A program made the position numbers and the translations under genes. Of a DNA stretch of 9,442 nt, positions 1-6,450 are shown piece after piece. The notes beneath the pieces were generated by a model. The model saw nothing but the letters and a program-made list of their open reading frames with translations, had not been told where the DNA came from and did no database searches. The stretch is from an uncultured Planctomycetales bacterium. GTDB taxonomy: Bacteria; Planctomycetota; Planctomycetia; Isosphaerales; Isosphaeraceae. Location: positions 1 through 9,442 of the forward strand of contig CALKTZ010000295.1 of assembly GCA_937997355.1 (NCBI GenBank), given 5' to 3'. Position 1 is the first letter of the stretch; every line of letters starts with the position of its first letter.

Positions 1-491
1 GCCTGTTCAACATGGCGGGGCGGCTCGCCTGGTCGTCGGCGTCGGACGTCACGGGACGCAAGACGATCTACTCGATCTTCTTCCTACTGGGGGCGGTCCT
101 CTACGCGCTCATCCCGTTCGCCCAGAAGTGGCAGAGCGTCCCCCTATTCGTCGTCCTGACGGCGCTCATCATCTCGATGTACGGCGGGGGATTCGCCACC
201 ATCCCCGCCTACCTGCGCGATCTCTTCGGCACAATGCACCTGGGGGCGATCCACGGACGCCTGATCACCGCCTGGTCGATGGCCGCCGTGCTCGGGCCGC
301 AGCTGGTCAACTACGTCTCGACGTACCGGATCGAGCACGGCATCCCCCGCGCCGAGGCGTATAACCTGACCATGAACCTGATGGCGGGCTTGCTCCTGCT
401 CGGCCTGGCCTGCAACCTGCTGATCCGCCCGGTCGACGAGCGATTCCATCACCAGGACTCGGCCCATCCCTCGCCGGCGTCGAACGCCTGA
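1..491 (+). CDS. MFS transporter, oxalate/formate antiporter (OFA)-like, C-terminal part
   Basis: This is the 3' part of a 12-helix major facilitator permease; the frame is open to the left edge, so the ATG at position 12 is probably internal. The fragment opens with a loop of the form N-M-A-G-R-L-A-W-S-(x)3-D-V-T-G-R-K. That matches the loop between helices 8 and 9 of OFA-type carriers. About four hydrophobic segments follow, at residues 18-37, 43-68, 84-107 and 118-138 counted from that ATG, which fits helices 9-12. The tail is polar and ends in a Ser/Pro/Ala-rich stretch. OFA carriers exchange or take up small carboxylates such as oxalate, formate or lactate across the inner membrane; the substrate here cannot be read from the fragment. 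The next gene, 36 bases downstream, is the small partner protein often found beside such carriers, which supports the assignment. Confidence 0.85.
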   Translation, partial: LFNMAGRLAWSSASDVTGRKTIYSIFFLLGAVLYALIPFAQKWQSVPLFVVLTALIISMYGGGFATIPAYLRDLFGTMHLGAIHGRLITAWSMAAVLGPQLVNYVSTYRIEHGIPRAEAYNLTMNLMAGLLLLGLACNLLIRPVDERFHHQDSAHPSPASNA

Positions 492-527
492 TCAGTTTCA
501 ACTCGCAGGAAACACGGAATCCCTTCC

Positions 528-659
528 ATGAACGATCACGATCTCGGCTCGCGTCCTTCCTCGCTCGGCACGATCCTCGTCTCCTGGGGCCTGGTGCTGG
601 TCCCGCTGTTCTGGGGCGTCTATCAGAGCCTGGTCAAATCGCTCCCCCTCTTCCGCTGA
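528..659 (+). CDS. MFS transporter small subunit (43 aa, single helix)
   Basis: This is a 43-residue protein with a short polar N-terminus (MNDHDLGSRPSS), one hydrophobic helix at about residues 13-35 and a C-terminus ending K-S-L-P-L-F-R. The helix holds the pattern W-G-L-V-(x)4-F-W-G-V-Y-Q-S-L-V-K-S-L. From memory this matches the tiny 'MFS transporter small subunit' proteins encoded just after OFA-type permeases, which share a (P)L-x-W-G-V-x-x-(T/S)-L-x-K-x-L-x-L-F signature. It lies 36 bases after the permease stop, on the same strand, and is probably co-transcribed and co-inserted with it. The ribosome binding site is weak (a GCAGGA-like stretch lies rather far upstream). Its biochemical role is not established; it may stabilise or tune the carrier. 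The identification rests on motif and position. Confidence 0.72.
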   Translation: MNDHDLGSRPSSLGTILVSWGLVLVPLFWGVYQSLVKSLPLFR

Positions 660-763
660 TCGTCTATGCTAGATCCCCGCCATGCGGCATCATCGATTCA
701 CGCCGACGTGAAATCTCCACGCTCAATCACCTCATCGGCACGGTGATTGCTATTTGGCTCGAT

Positions 764-1891
764 ATGAGCGCAACAACCTCGCGACGCCATCCTGCACCGG
801 CTCCCCCCGAGGATCACGACCCCGCCGAAGCAGCGGCCTCGGTCGGGCTGAGATACACCGACGACTCCCGCCCGGGCATCCGGCGTCGGCGATCCGGCAA
901 GGGCTTTCGCTACGTCGGGCCGGATGACCGATCGATTCGAGATCCGAAAGTTCTCGCCCGAATCAAGAGCCTGGTCATCCCGCCGGCCTGGGAAGATGTC
1001 TGGATCTGTCCGTTCCCGCTCGGCCATATCCAGGCGACGGGCCGCGATGAGAAAGGGCGCAAGCAATATCGCTATCATGTGCAATGGCGGGAAGTCCGCG
1101 ACGGCGCCAAATACGGCCGGATGATGGCATTCGGTCGGGCGCTTTCCAAGATCCGTCGGAAGACCAATCTCGACCTGGGCCTCAAGGGTTTGCCGCGTGC
1201 CAAGGTGCTCGCGGCGATTGTGCAGCTCCTCGAAGGATCGCTGATCCGCGTCGGCAACGACGAATATGCCAGGAGCAATCATTCCTACGGGTTGACCACG
1301 ATGCGCGACAAGCATGTCGCGCTTCACGCCTCAACGATCGAATTCGAGTTCCGCGGCAAGAGCGGCATCCACCACAAGATCAGCCTCCAAGACCCTCGAC
1401 TGGCCAGGATCGTGCGGCGCTGTCAGGAACTTCCCGGCCAGGAGCTGTTCCAGTACATCGACGACGAGGGGATGGTCCAGGACGTCTGCTCCTCGGATGT
1501 CAACGATTACCTCCGGGAAATCACCGGCAGCGACTTCTCCGCCAAGGACTTCCGGACGTGGGCGGGGACCGTGCTGGCGGCGATGGCCCTCCAGGAATTC
1601 GAAGCGTTCGACTCGCAGGCCCAGGCCAAGAAGAACGTGGTCCGAGCGATCGAACGGGTCTCGCAGAAGCTCGGGAATACGCCGAACGTCTGCCGCAAGT
1701 GTTACGTCCATCCCGAGATCCTCAACGCCTATCTCGACGGCCAGATGATCGCCTCATTGCGCAGGCAGGCCGATCAGACCATGTCCCGATCGGCGGGGCG
1801 TCTCAAGCCGGAGGAAGCCGCGGTGCTGGCCCTGCTCCAGAACCGATTGGCCCGCGAGAACAAATCCAAATCACGACGGCGGGATGCCTGA
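764..1891 (+). CDS. DNA topoisomerase IB (poxvirus/bacterial type)
   Basis: Type IB topoisomerases relax supercoils by nicking one strand through a 3'-phosphotyrosyl intermediate and letting it rotate. From the ATG at 764 the protein has 375 residues. It has an N-terminal DNA-clamp domain, including a W-I-C-P-(x)3-G-H-I-Q-A-T-G-R-D motif at about 80-95, then a catalytic domain. The active-site set can be read directly: R162 (S-L-I-R-V-G-N), K199 (R-G-K-S-G-I-H), R264 (K-D-F-R-T-W-A-G-T), N305 (L-G-N-T-P) and Tyr314 (C-R-K-C-Y-V-H-P). The spacings (37, 65, 41 and 9) fit the published Deinococcus enzyme, where Asn replaces the His of vaccinia topoisomerase. The tail is basic. An in-frame GTG at 743 would add seven residues; neither start has a clear Shine-Dalgarno sequence, so ATG is preferred. 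The gene stands alone. All catalytic residues are present, so it should be active. Confidence 0.96.
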   Translation: MSATTSRRHPAPAPPEDHDPAEAAASVGLRYTDDSRPGIRRRRSGKGFRYVGPDDRSIRDPKVLARIKSLVIPPAWEDVWICPFPLGHIQATGRDEKGRKQYRYHVQWREVRDGAKYGRMMAFGRALSKIRRKTNLDLGLKGLPRAKVLAAIVQLLEGSLIRVGNDEYARSNHSYGLTTMRDKHVALHASTIEFEFRGKSGIHHKISLQDPRLARIVRRCQELPGQELFQYIDDEGMVQDVCSSDVNDYLREITGSDFSAKDFRTWAGTVLAAMALQEFEAFDSQAQAKKNVVRAIERVSQKLGNTPNVCRKCYVHPEILNAYLDGQMIASLRRQADQTMSRSAGRLKPEEAAVLALLQNRLARENKSKSRRRDA

Positions 1892-2030
1892 TCTCCCTGT
1901 CTTGGCGACTTCGGACTTGCTCGGAATGGCACATGAGTTGCGATTGAGTTCCTCAAGGCAACGGTGTCCCGTGCGCCTCCGGGCTCACTCGACGGACACG
2001 TGCGATTTGCAGATACGTCAATTAGACCCT

Positions 2031-2035
2031 GGGAG
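2031..2035 (+). promoter_or_regulatory. Ribosome binding site of the BON gene
   Basis: GGGAG lies nine bases before the ATG at 2045. It decides the start, because it places the signal peptide at the extreme N-terminus. Confidence 0.65.
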
Positions 2036-2044
2036 AACCGAACG

Positions 2045-2536
2045 ATGAGATTCATCCTGGCAATGATCGCGACTCTGATCGTCGCACCAACTGCATGGGC
2101 GCAAGAGGGTGCGGCGGAGCGGGTGGGGAAATCCCTCGATCAGGCGGGGAAATCGATCCGCAAGGGGGTGGAAAATGCCGTCGATTCGGTCACCTCGGCG
2201 ATCGACCAGAAGGAACTTCAAACCCGCGCCTACTATCGAATTCACTGGGACCGCGAGCTGAACAGGGTGGTCCTCAAGCTTGATGTCAAGGAGGATGGCA
2301 CCGTCGTCCTGCGCGGATCGGTCGCCGACGCCTCTGCGAAGCGCCGCGCGGTCGATCTGGCCAAATCGACCGTCGGGGTGACCGCCGTCGTGGATGAGCT
2401 GGTCGTCGGTAAGGCGAGGCCGGTCAAGGTCGTGCCCACGTCGCCGGAACCTCCGGATCGCGAGATTCCGCCGGTCAAGAATACCGAGATCAAGCCGACC
2501 GATCCCCCTGGAGTCAAGCCGGCCGAGAAGCCGTAA
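2045..2536 (+). CDS. Exported BON-domain protein with Pro-rich tail
   Basis: This is a 163-residue secreted protein. Residues 1-19 form a clear Sec signal peptide ending A-W-A before QEG. Residues 25-53 form an amphipathic, Lys/Asp/Ser-rich helix. A BON domain follows at about 54-125, showing the usual beta-alpha-beta signs: I-H-W-D-R-E-L, then G-T-V-V-L-R-G-S-V, then A-K-R-R-A-V-D-L-A, and finally G-V-T-A-V-V-D-E-L. The rest, 126-163, is Pro/Lys-rich and likely disordered. BON domains bind phospholipid or envelope surfaces in OsmY-like proteins, where they help with osmotic or envelope stress; that role is only inferred here. The start is set by a GGGAG nine bases upstream; a longer reading from 1964 would put non-signal sequence before the signal peptide. 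It has a single BON domain, where OsmY has two. A strong hairpin lies 44 bases after the stop. Confidence 0.9.
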   Translation: MRFILAMIATLIVAPTAWAQEGAAERVGKSLDQAGKSIRKGVENAVDSVTSAIDQKELQTRAYYRIHWDRELNRVVLKLDVKEDGTVVLRGSVADASAKRRAVDLAKSTVGVTAVVDELVVGKARPVKVVPTSPEPPDREIPPVKNTEIKPTDPPGVKPAEKP

Positions 2537-2580
2537 TCGAGGCACGCTCAACTCTTCCGCACGTCTTCGATCCATTCGAG

Positions 2581-2624
2581 GGGGCGATTCCGCAGGCAAG
2601 CCTTGGCGCCTGGGGAATCGCCCC
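2581..2624 (+). terminator. Long hairpin after the BON gene, possible terminator
   Basis: The left arm GGGGCGATTCCGCAGGC (2581-2597) pairs with the right arm GCCTGGGGAATCGCCCC (2608-2624). Sixteen of 17 positions pair, around a 10-base loop. It begins 44 bases after the BON stop and lies 132 bases before the M20 start. No T-run follows (the next bases are TGCGGCC), so it is not a classic intrinsic terminator. It may still block read-through, protect the 3' end of the transcript, or be a dispersed palindromic repeat. Confidence 0.5.
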
Positions 2625-2746
2625 TGCGGCCTTTCGCGGGCCGGATCTGTTCCGGTATCTTGAACGATGTCGAGAATGACCGGGCAATCGCCGGAATCCG
2701 GCCCCCTCGCCGGGTCGGGATCGGATCGAGCTTCACGAAACGAAAC

Positions 2747-2750
2747 GAGG
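2747..2750 (+). promoter_or_regulatory. Ribosome binding site of the M20 gene
   Basis: GAGG with a six-base gap to the ATG at 2757 supports that start over the adjacent ATG at 2754 and the distant one at 2667. Confidence 0.55.
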
Positions 2751-2756
2751 TTGATG

Positions 2757-4148
2757 ATGGACGGAGCCATTCGCTGGCTGGAATCCCACTTCCCGGACCT
2801 GCAAAAGAACCTGGCCGAGCTGGTGGCGATCCAGAGCGTCAGCACCGATGGCGCCCATCAGAAGGAGATCGACGGTTCGGCCGATCTGGTCTCCAGATTC
2901 ATGACGAAGGCCGGTCTCCAGAACGTGGAGATCCTCAGCGGAGACGGCTTCAATCCGTATGTCTACGGCGAGTGGCTGGGGGCCCCGGGCAAGCCGACCG
3001 TGCTCCTCTATTCGCACCATGACGTCCAGCCCCCGGGTCCCGCGGAGAAATGGGACTCTCCGCCGTGGGACCTGACCCGCCGAGACGGCCGGCTCTACGC
3101 CCGAGGCTCGGTCGACGACAAGGGGGGGGTCGTCGCGCACCTCGGGGCAATCGCGGACTGTTTGCAGGGCGAAGGGAGTTTGCCCGTCAATGTGAAGGTG
3201 ATCGTCGAGGGGGAGGAAGAAATCGGGTCGAAGAACCTGCTGGGATTCTTCGAACAGTACCGCGACCGCCTCCAGGCCGACCTGATCATCGTCTGCGACA
3301 CCGAGAACATCAAGGAAGGGACGCCGTCGATCACCTATTCGCTGCGCGGCATCGTCTCGCTCATGATCGAGGTGAAGAGCGCGAGCGGGCCGAAGCACAG
3401 CGGTTTCGTGGGCGGCGCGATGGCCGATTCCGCGATCGCGCTCAGCCAGATCCTGGGCCGGCTCTACTGGGCTAACGGCGAGCTGCCGATCCCTGGCTTC
3501 TATGACGACGTGAGGCCGGTGACCGAGGCCGAGCGGACTGTTTTCAATACCCTCTCGGATGAAGACAAGCTCCGCGAGCAGCTCGGCGTCTTGCCCGGCG
3601 TCAAGATGGCGTTCGAGCCGGGGCGGAGCTTCTACGAGCAGACCAGCCGGCGCCCCGCCGTCACGGTGATCGCCGTCGAGGCCAGCTCCTTGAAGCAGGC
3701 CTCGAATCAGGTCATCCCCTCGTCGAGCGCCATCGTCTCGTGCCGGATCGTCCCCGACCAGAAGCCGCAGGAGGTCCTCGAACACCTCAAGGCGTTCTTG
3801 ACGAAAGATCCCCCCTGGGGAGTCGAGGTGAATGTGACGGTCCGCGAAAAGCCGACGGCCTGGTGGATCACCGATCCGCGGGGGCCGGCCTTCGAGGCGG
3901 CCAAGCGGGGGCTCGCCGAGGGCTACGGCGAGCAGGTCGTGCCCCTCGGCTGCGGCGGATCGATCGGGTTCGTCGGGCCGGTGGCCAAGCTCTTCGACGA
4001 CGCCCCCGCCCTGCTCCTGGGGATCACCGGCGACAACCTCCACGCCCCCAATGAATATCTCCACGAGGAAGATTGGCACAAGCTGATGAAGTCGCTCGTC
4101 CACATCTTCCGGAATCTGGGCGAACTCCCCGGCGGCAAGGTCAAGTGA
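2757..4148 (+). CDS. M20 family dipeptidase / metallopeptidase
   Basis: This is a 463-residue cytosolic di-zinc amidohydrolase of the M20 (ArgE/DapE/CPG2/carnosinase-like) family, which cleaves dipeptides or related N-acyl amino acids. The ligand motifs are visible in order: H87 in S-H-H-D-V-Q-P-P; D120 in G-S-V-D-D-K-G-G; the catalytic and ligand Glu pair at 153-155 in E-G-E-E-E-I-G-S; D181 in V-C-D-T-E; and H429 in L-H-A-P-N-E-Y. The dimerisation domain lies between, from about 190 to 310, and a Gly-rich G-C-G-G-S-I-G segment lies near residue 400. Length and motif order are those of M20 dipeptidases, with no visible defect. A GAGG six bases before the ATG at 2757 favours this start; an upstream in-frame ATG at 2667 would add an unstructured Ser/Gly/Arg-rich leader. 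No signal peptide is seen. The substrate is not determined. Confidence 0.94.
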   Translation: MDGAIRWLESHFPDLQKNLAELVAIQSVSTDGAHQKEIDGSADLVSRFMTKAGLQNVEILSGDGFNPYVYGEWLGAPGKPTVLLYSHHDVQPPGPAEKWDSPPWDLTRRDGRLYARGSVDDKGGVVAHLGAIADCLQGEGSLPVNVKVIVEGEEEIGSKNLLGFFEQYRDRLQADLIIVCDTENIKEGTPSITYSLRGIVSLMIEVKSASGPKHSGFVGGAMADSAIALSQILGRLYWANGELPIPGFYDDVRPVTEAERTVFNTLSDEDKLREQLGVLPGVKMAFEPGRSFYEQTSRRPAVTVIAVEASSLKQASNQVIPSSSAIVSCRIVPDQKPQEVLEHLKAFLTKDPPWGVEVNVTVREKPTAWWITDPRGPAFEAAKRGLAEGYGEQVVPLGCGGSIGFVGPVAKLFDDAPALLLGITGDNLHAPNEYLHEEDWHKLMKSLVHIFRNLGELPGGKVK

Positions 4149-4225
4149 AACGATGGCCCGGCCCCGTCCGAGTTCGTGTTCTGTGTTGAGCCAGGCCGTT
4201 GCCTATTTTCTTCGGGAGGGCCTCA

Positions 4226-4301
4226 CGACCCCGCCGAAACGCCTTTTCCTGTTCGGCGCGGGTCTCCCGACCCCGCCGAAATCCGACCGAAGGTCTCCCG
4301 A
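4226..4301. repeat. Short direct repeats in the convergent gap
   Basis: CGACCCCGCCGAAA occurs at 4226-4239 and again at 4268-4281. GGTCTCCCGA occurs at 4261-4270 and 4292-4301. Together they look like decayed tandem copies of one roughly 35-45-bp unit. No coding sense is seen in this gap between the M20 stop (4148) and the minus-strand stop at 4429. Confidence 0.6.
4252..4280. repeat. Palindromic hairpin element between convergent genes
   Basis: TTCGGCGCGGGT (4252-4263) pairs with ACCCCGCCGAA (4270-4280) around the six-base loop CTCCCG, with one bulged base. The hairpin could act as a bidirectional terminator for the two convergent genes, or be a REP-like dispersed element. It has no T-tract. 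Confidence 0.5.
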
Positions 4302-4322
4302 TTTTGGGTACCGCACGGTCTC

Positions 4323-4374
4323 GCGAAAAATGGGACAGGCACGCGGAGTACCGGCGAGCCAGTCCCGTTTTCGC
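4323..4374. repeat. Imperfect inverted repeat, REP/MITE-like
   Basis: The left arm at 4323-4344 (core AAAAATGGGACAGGCACGC) and the right arm at 4354-4374 (core GGCGAGCCAGTCCCGTTTTC) are inverted copies of about 21-22 bases. They match at about 18 positions around a nine-base spacer. Arms of the form 'AAAATGGGAC(A/T)GGC' are, from memory, common in dispersed palindromes of planctomycetes, some linked to REP-associated Y1 transposases. No transposase is present here. Confidence 0.55.
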
Positions 4375-4428
4375 TCCGGCTCTCGGTATGGCAGGGCGCC
4401 TCGCTTCGAGCCAAACGCGTTCGAGGAT

Positions 4429-4770
4429 CTAAAAACTTGGCTCCCAGTACCACTTGTCGCAGATCCTGCCGTTCCTGATCCCGACCCAGACCGCCCGTGC
4501 CGTCGTCCCACCCTCCCACTTGAAAAACCTGTCTCCGTTGATGACCGGTCCAGTGTCGGTATAAGGGACGTACTTTCCTTCCAATTCCTGCCCTGAGCCG
4601 AGGATCGCTTCGGCTTCGCTCACCGTCATCCCGAGTCTGATCTTCTCGAAATTACATTCGGAGATGACCCCCGTCCGGCACTCGGCGAGGATGAGGGGAG
4701 CGATCACGACGAGCGTAACGAGAGCGAGCAAGGAGCATCCGATTGCCAGGCGTTTTATCGTGCTGCTCAT
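4429..4770 (-). CDS. Small membrane-anchored BamE/SmpA-like protein, unknown role
   Basis: This 113-residue protein has a basic N-terminus and one hydrophobic segment at residues 7-29, which could be an uncleaved anchor or a signal peptide. The exported part holds the stretch F-E-K-I-R-L-G-M-T-V-S-E-A-E-A-I-L-G at 41-58. This is the typical helix-turn entry of BamE/SmpA-like folds ('I..GMT..EVE.ILG'), which are common in small planctomycete envelope proteins. The tail is rich in aromatics (K-W-Y-W-E-P-S-F). Three Cys outside the anchor (31, 39, 104) might form a disulfide. No canonical lipobox precedes Cys31 (L-A-E-C). A GGTGAT stretch five bases before the ATG is a weak ribosome binding site. 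No function can be given. It is probably real, because the motif, the anchor and the start signal agree. Confidence 0.72.
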   Translation of the reverse strand: MSSTIKRLAIGCSLLALVTLVVIAPLILAECRTGVISECNFEKIRLGMTVSEAEAILGSGQELEGKYVPYTDTGPVINGDRFFKWEGGTTARAVWVGIRNGRICDKWYWEPSF

Positions 4771-4821
4771 CGGATCACCAGGGCGGGTCTATTGCAGGCA
4801 GGAAGGCCGACAAAGTCAGCA

Positions 4822-4854
4822 GTTCGTGACGAGGTAGCCCTCCGGGTGACGAAC
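4822..4854 (-). terminator. Weak imperfect hairpin after the DUF1254 gene
   Basis: GTTCGT (4822-4827) and ACGAAC (4849-4854) pair, with partial pairing inside. The element lies just past the minus-strand stop at 4865 and before the next minus-strand start at 4770. Only a short T-containing stretch follows, so a terminator role is a guess. Confidence 0.25.
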
Positions 4855-4864
4855 AAGACCTTTC

Positions 4865-6295
4865 TCAGTCGGCCCGCTTCACCGCGGGCGGGTTCCAGCG
4901 GCCGTCCAGGGCCTCGGACCTGGGGCCATAAAGTCGCATCGTCAACCCCAACGGCCCCCTGGGGGCCGGGAGCCAGTTCGCTGTCTTATCGGCCCCGGGA
5001 TCTTCGTGCTGGATATAGAGGTCGAGCGACCCATCGGCGTTGAGGGCCAGCTTGTCGCGGTCGCCGATGGCGAAGCGGTTGAGGCGGTTGGGGGCCTGAA
5101 AGCCCTCGGCGTCATACATGGTGAGGGACCAGAACGCATCGACGGGGGGCTGTGCTCCTTTCGGGAAGTGGAGCACATACTTGTGGTCGCCGTCCAGGGG
5201 CCGGCCGTCGGCGTCGACGATGCAGAGCGGGTAGATGGCGTCCTCCGGCAGATTGGCGCCGAGGCCGACCATCGCGACGATGGCCCGCTTCAAGTAGTAG
5301 GTCCCGTAAACTCCCATCGAGTCGGTGTTCATCTGCCAGCCGTTGACGACTCGGGCCAGGGTCGGGAGCTTCCGGTTCATCGCGGCCAGGCCGGCGGCGG
5401 GGGCAGATTCCAATGCCCGCCGGACGGCGGGATCCAGCGTCTCGGGGTCGAAGCTCTCGCCCGCCTTCAGGCCGATGCGCCTCATCCGCGCGATGATGGG
5501 CTGGTCGGTGACGTGCGGCGGATTCACCTTCATCAGCTCGGCCGCGTAACGAAAATACGCAGGCCCCGCCATCCCGTTCACCTGTGCCAAAGGGGATGCC
5601 TTCATATCCACGGTCGGGTCGGCCTTGAACGCAACCTGTTGCGCCCCTCGACCCCACCGGGAGAGTGGGGTGAGGGTATATCCGTCCTGGACCTTATGCA
5701 CGGCCTCATAATCCCTGGGACCGTTGGTCTGGGTCCGCCCGATCACCCAGACATACGGGGTGGGGGCGTCGATCCGCCCCACGCCGGCCGGGATCTCTCC
5801 GCGCCAGCCGGGAGGGACCAGTGCGAAATGATCGGCCCGGGTCCCGGTCGTCCGTTTCCCGGGTACGGCGAAGACGTCGGACCACATGTCGAGCATCGGC
5901 AGGAGGTAGTAACGCCCGCCGGTGTCCGACGCCGAGACGACGATCGGTCCCCCGGTCAGGTCGAGCCAGGCTGACGAGTAGAGCGTGTCGAAATTCGGCC
6001 GCACCACGTCCTTGAAATTCGCCTCCGGGAAGGCGCGGAAGTGGATGAAGGAGTTCATCGGGCCGCGGCCCGGCATCCGACCGGCCTCGACGTTCGTCGC
6101 CTGCCTCCGCGTGACATCCATCGTCACGAGCGGGTAGAAGTAGATGTAGGCATCGGCGGCGATGTCGCGGGCCTCGGCCTCGCCGACGGGTTCGACCGCG
6201 ACCGCCCCGGACGGGGCGACGGCCAGGAACATGGTCAGGACCAGGAGACTCGGACGGGGGGCCTGAACGGGTCGTGTTGGCTCGGAATTCGGCAT
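4865..6295 (-). CDS. Exported DUF1254/DUF1214 domain protein
   Basis: This is a 476-residue protein whose N-terminus has a long polar lead (to about residue 14), a hydrophobic core (S-L-L-V-L-T-M-F-L-A-V-A) and a likely cleavage near G-A-V-A at 31-34. It then carries the two domains usually found together. DUF1254 comes first, with A-D-A-Y-I-Y-F-Y-P-L-V-T-M near 50 and N-F-D-T-L-Y-S-S-A-W-L-D near 100. DUF1214 is at the C-terminus, with F-W-S-L-T-M-Y-D, N-R-F-A-I-G-D-R-D and a final N-W-L-P-A-P-(x)n-L-R-L-Y-G-P-like segment. Length is normal for the family. The molecular function of these domains is unknown. The ATG at 6295 is chosen because AAGGAG lies six bases before it; an upstream start at 6349 would bury the signal peptide. 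A plausible promoter lies about 57 bases upstream. It is probably a single-gene transcript. Confidence 0.93.
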   Translation of the reverse strand: MPNSEPTRPVQAPRPSLLVLTMFLAVAPSGAVAVEPVGEAEARDIAADAYIYFYPLVTMDVTRRQATNVEAGRMPGRGPMNSFIHFRAFPEANFKDVVRPNFDTLYSSAWLDLTGGPIVVSASDTGGRYYLLPMLDMWSDVFAVPGKRTTGTRADHFALVPPGWRGEIPAGVGRIDAPTPYVWVIGRTQTNGPRDYEAVHKVQDGYTLTPLSRWGRGAQQVAFKADPTVDMKASPLAQVNGMAGPAYFRYAAELMKVNPPHVTDQPIIARMRRIGLKAGESFDPETLDPAVRRALESAPAAGLAAMNRKLPTLARVVNGWQMNTDSMGVYGTYYLKRAIVAMVGLGANLPEDAIYPLCIVDADGRPLDGDHKYVLHFPKGAQPPVDAFWSLTMYDAEGFQAPNRLNRFAIGDRDKLALNADGSLDLYIQHEDPGADKTANWLPAPRGPLGLTMRLYGPRSEALDGRWNPPAVKRAD

Positions 6296-6301
6296 GGTAG
6301 G

Positions 6302-6307
6302 CTCCTT
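6302..6307 (-). promoter_or_regulatory. Ribosome binding site of the DUF1254 gene
   Basis: AAGGAG on the minus strand with a six-base gap to the ATG is the best Shine-Dalgarno match among the planctomycete-like genes here, and it fixes this start. Confidence 0.75.
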
Positions 6308-6351
6308 CGCCTTGAGGTTGCTGGGAATCGACGCGACGATCCGCCCCACGG

Positions 6352-6381
6352 ATTGTAATGCCGCCGCTCGGCATCAACCAA
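6352..6381 (-). promoter_or_regulatory. Candidate sigma-70-like promoter of the DUF1254 gene
   Basis: On the minus strand TACAAT (-10, 6352-6357) follows TTGGTT (-35-like, 6376-6381) with an 18-base spacer, about 57 bases before the start codon. The -10 matches five of six consensus bases; the -35 matches only three. Confidence 0.4.
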
Positions 6382-6450
6382 CAGCCTGCCGAGGAAGGAA
6401 TCTCGGCAATTGGCCGGAGGGGGTAGGATCATCGCGAGTCTGCGACGGCC

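Noticed and set aside
2733..4103. A 456-residue minus-strand frame opposite the M20 gene
   Set aside because: The plus-strand protein has all M20 zinc ligands; the antisense frame is Arg/Asp/Gly-rich with no motif, as expected in high-GC DNA.
4153..4596. A 147-residue plus-strand frame just after the M20 gene
   Set aside because: It runs through the palindromic repeats and into the antisense of the BamE-like gene; it has no motif and odd Pro/Arg-rich content.
4676..4690. A lipobox before Cys31 of the small envelope protein
   Set aside because: L-A-E-C has Glu at the -1 position, which signal peptidase II does not accept; the other Cys (residue 12) is inside the hydrophobic segment.
5006..5974. 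A 322-residue plus-strand frame opposite the DUF1254 gene
   Set aside because: No recognisable domain, and it lies wholly within a well-supported minus-strand gene.
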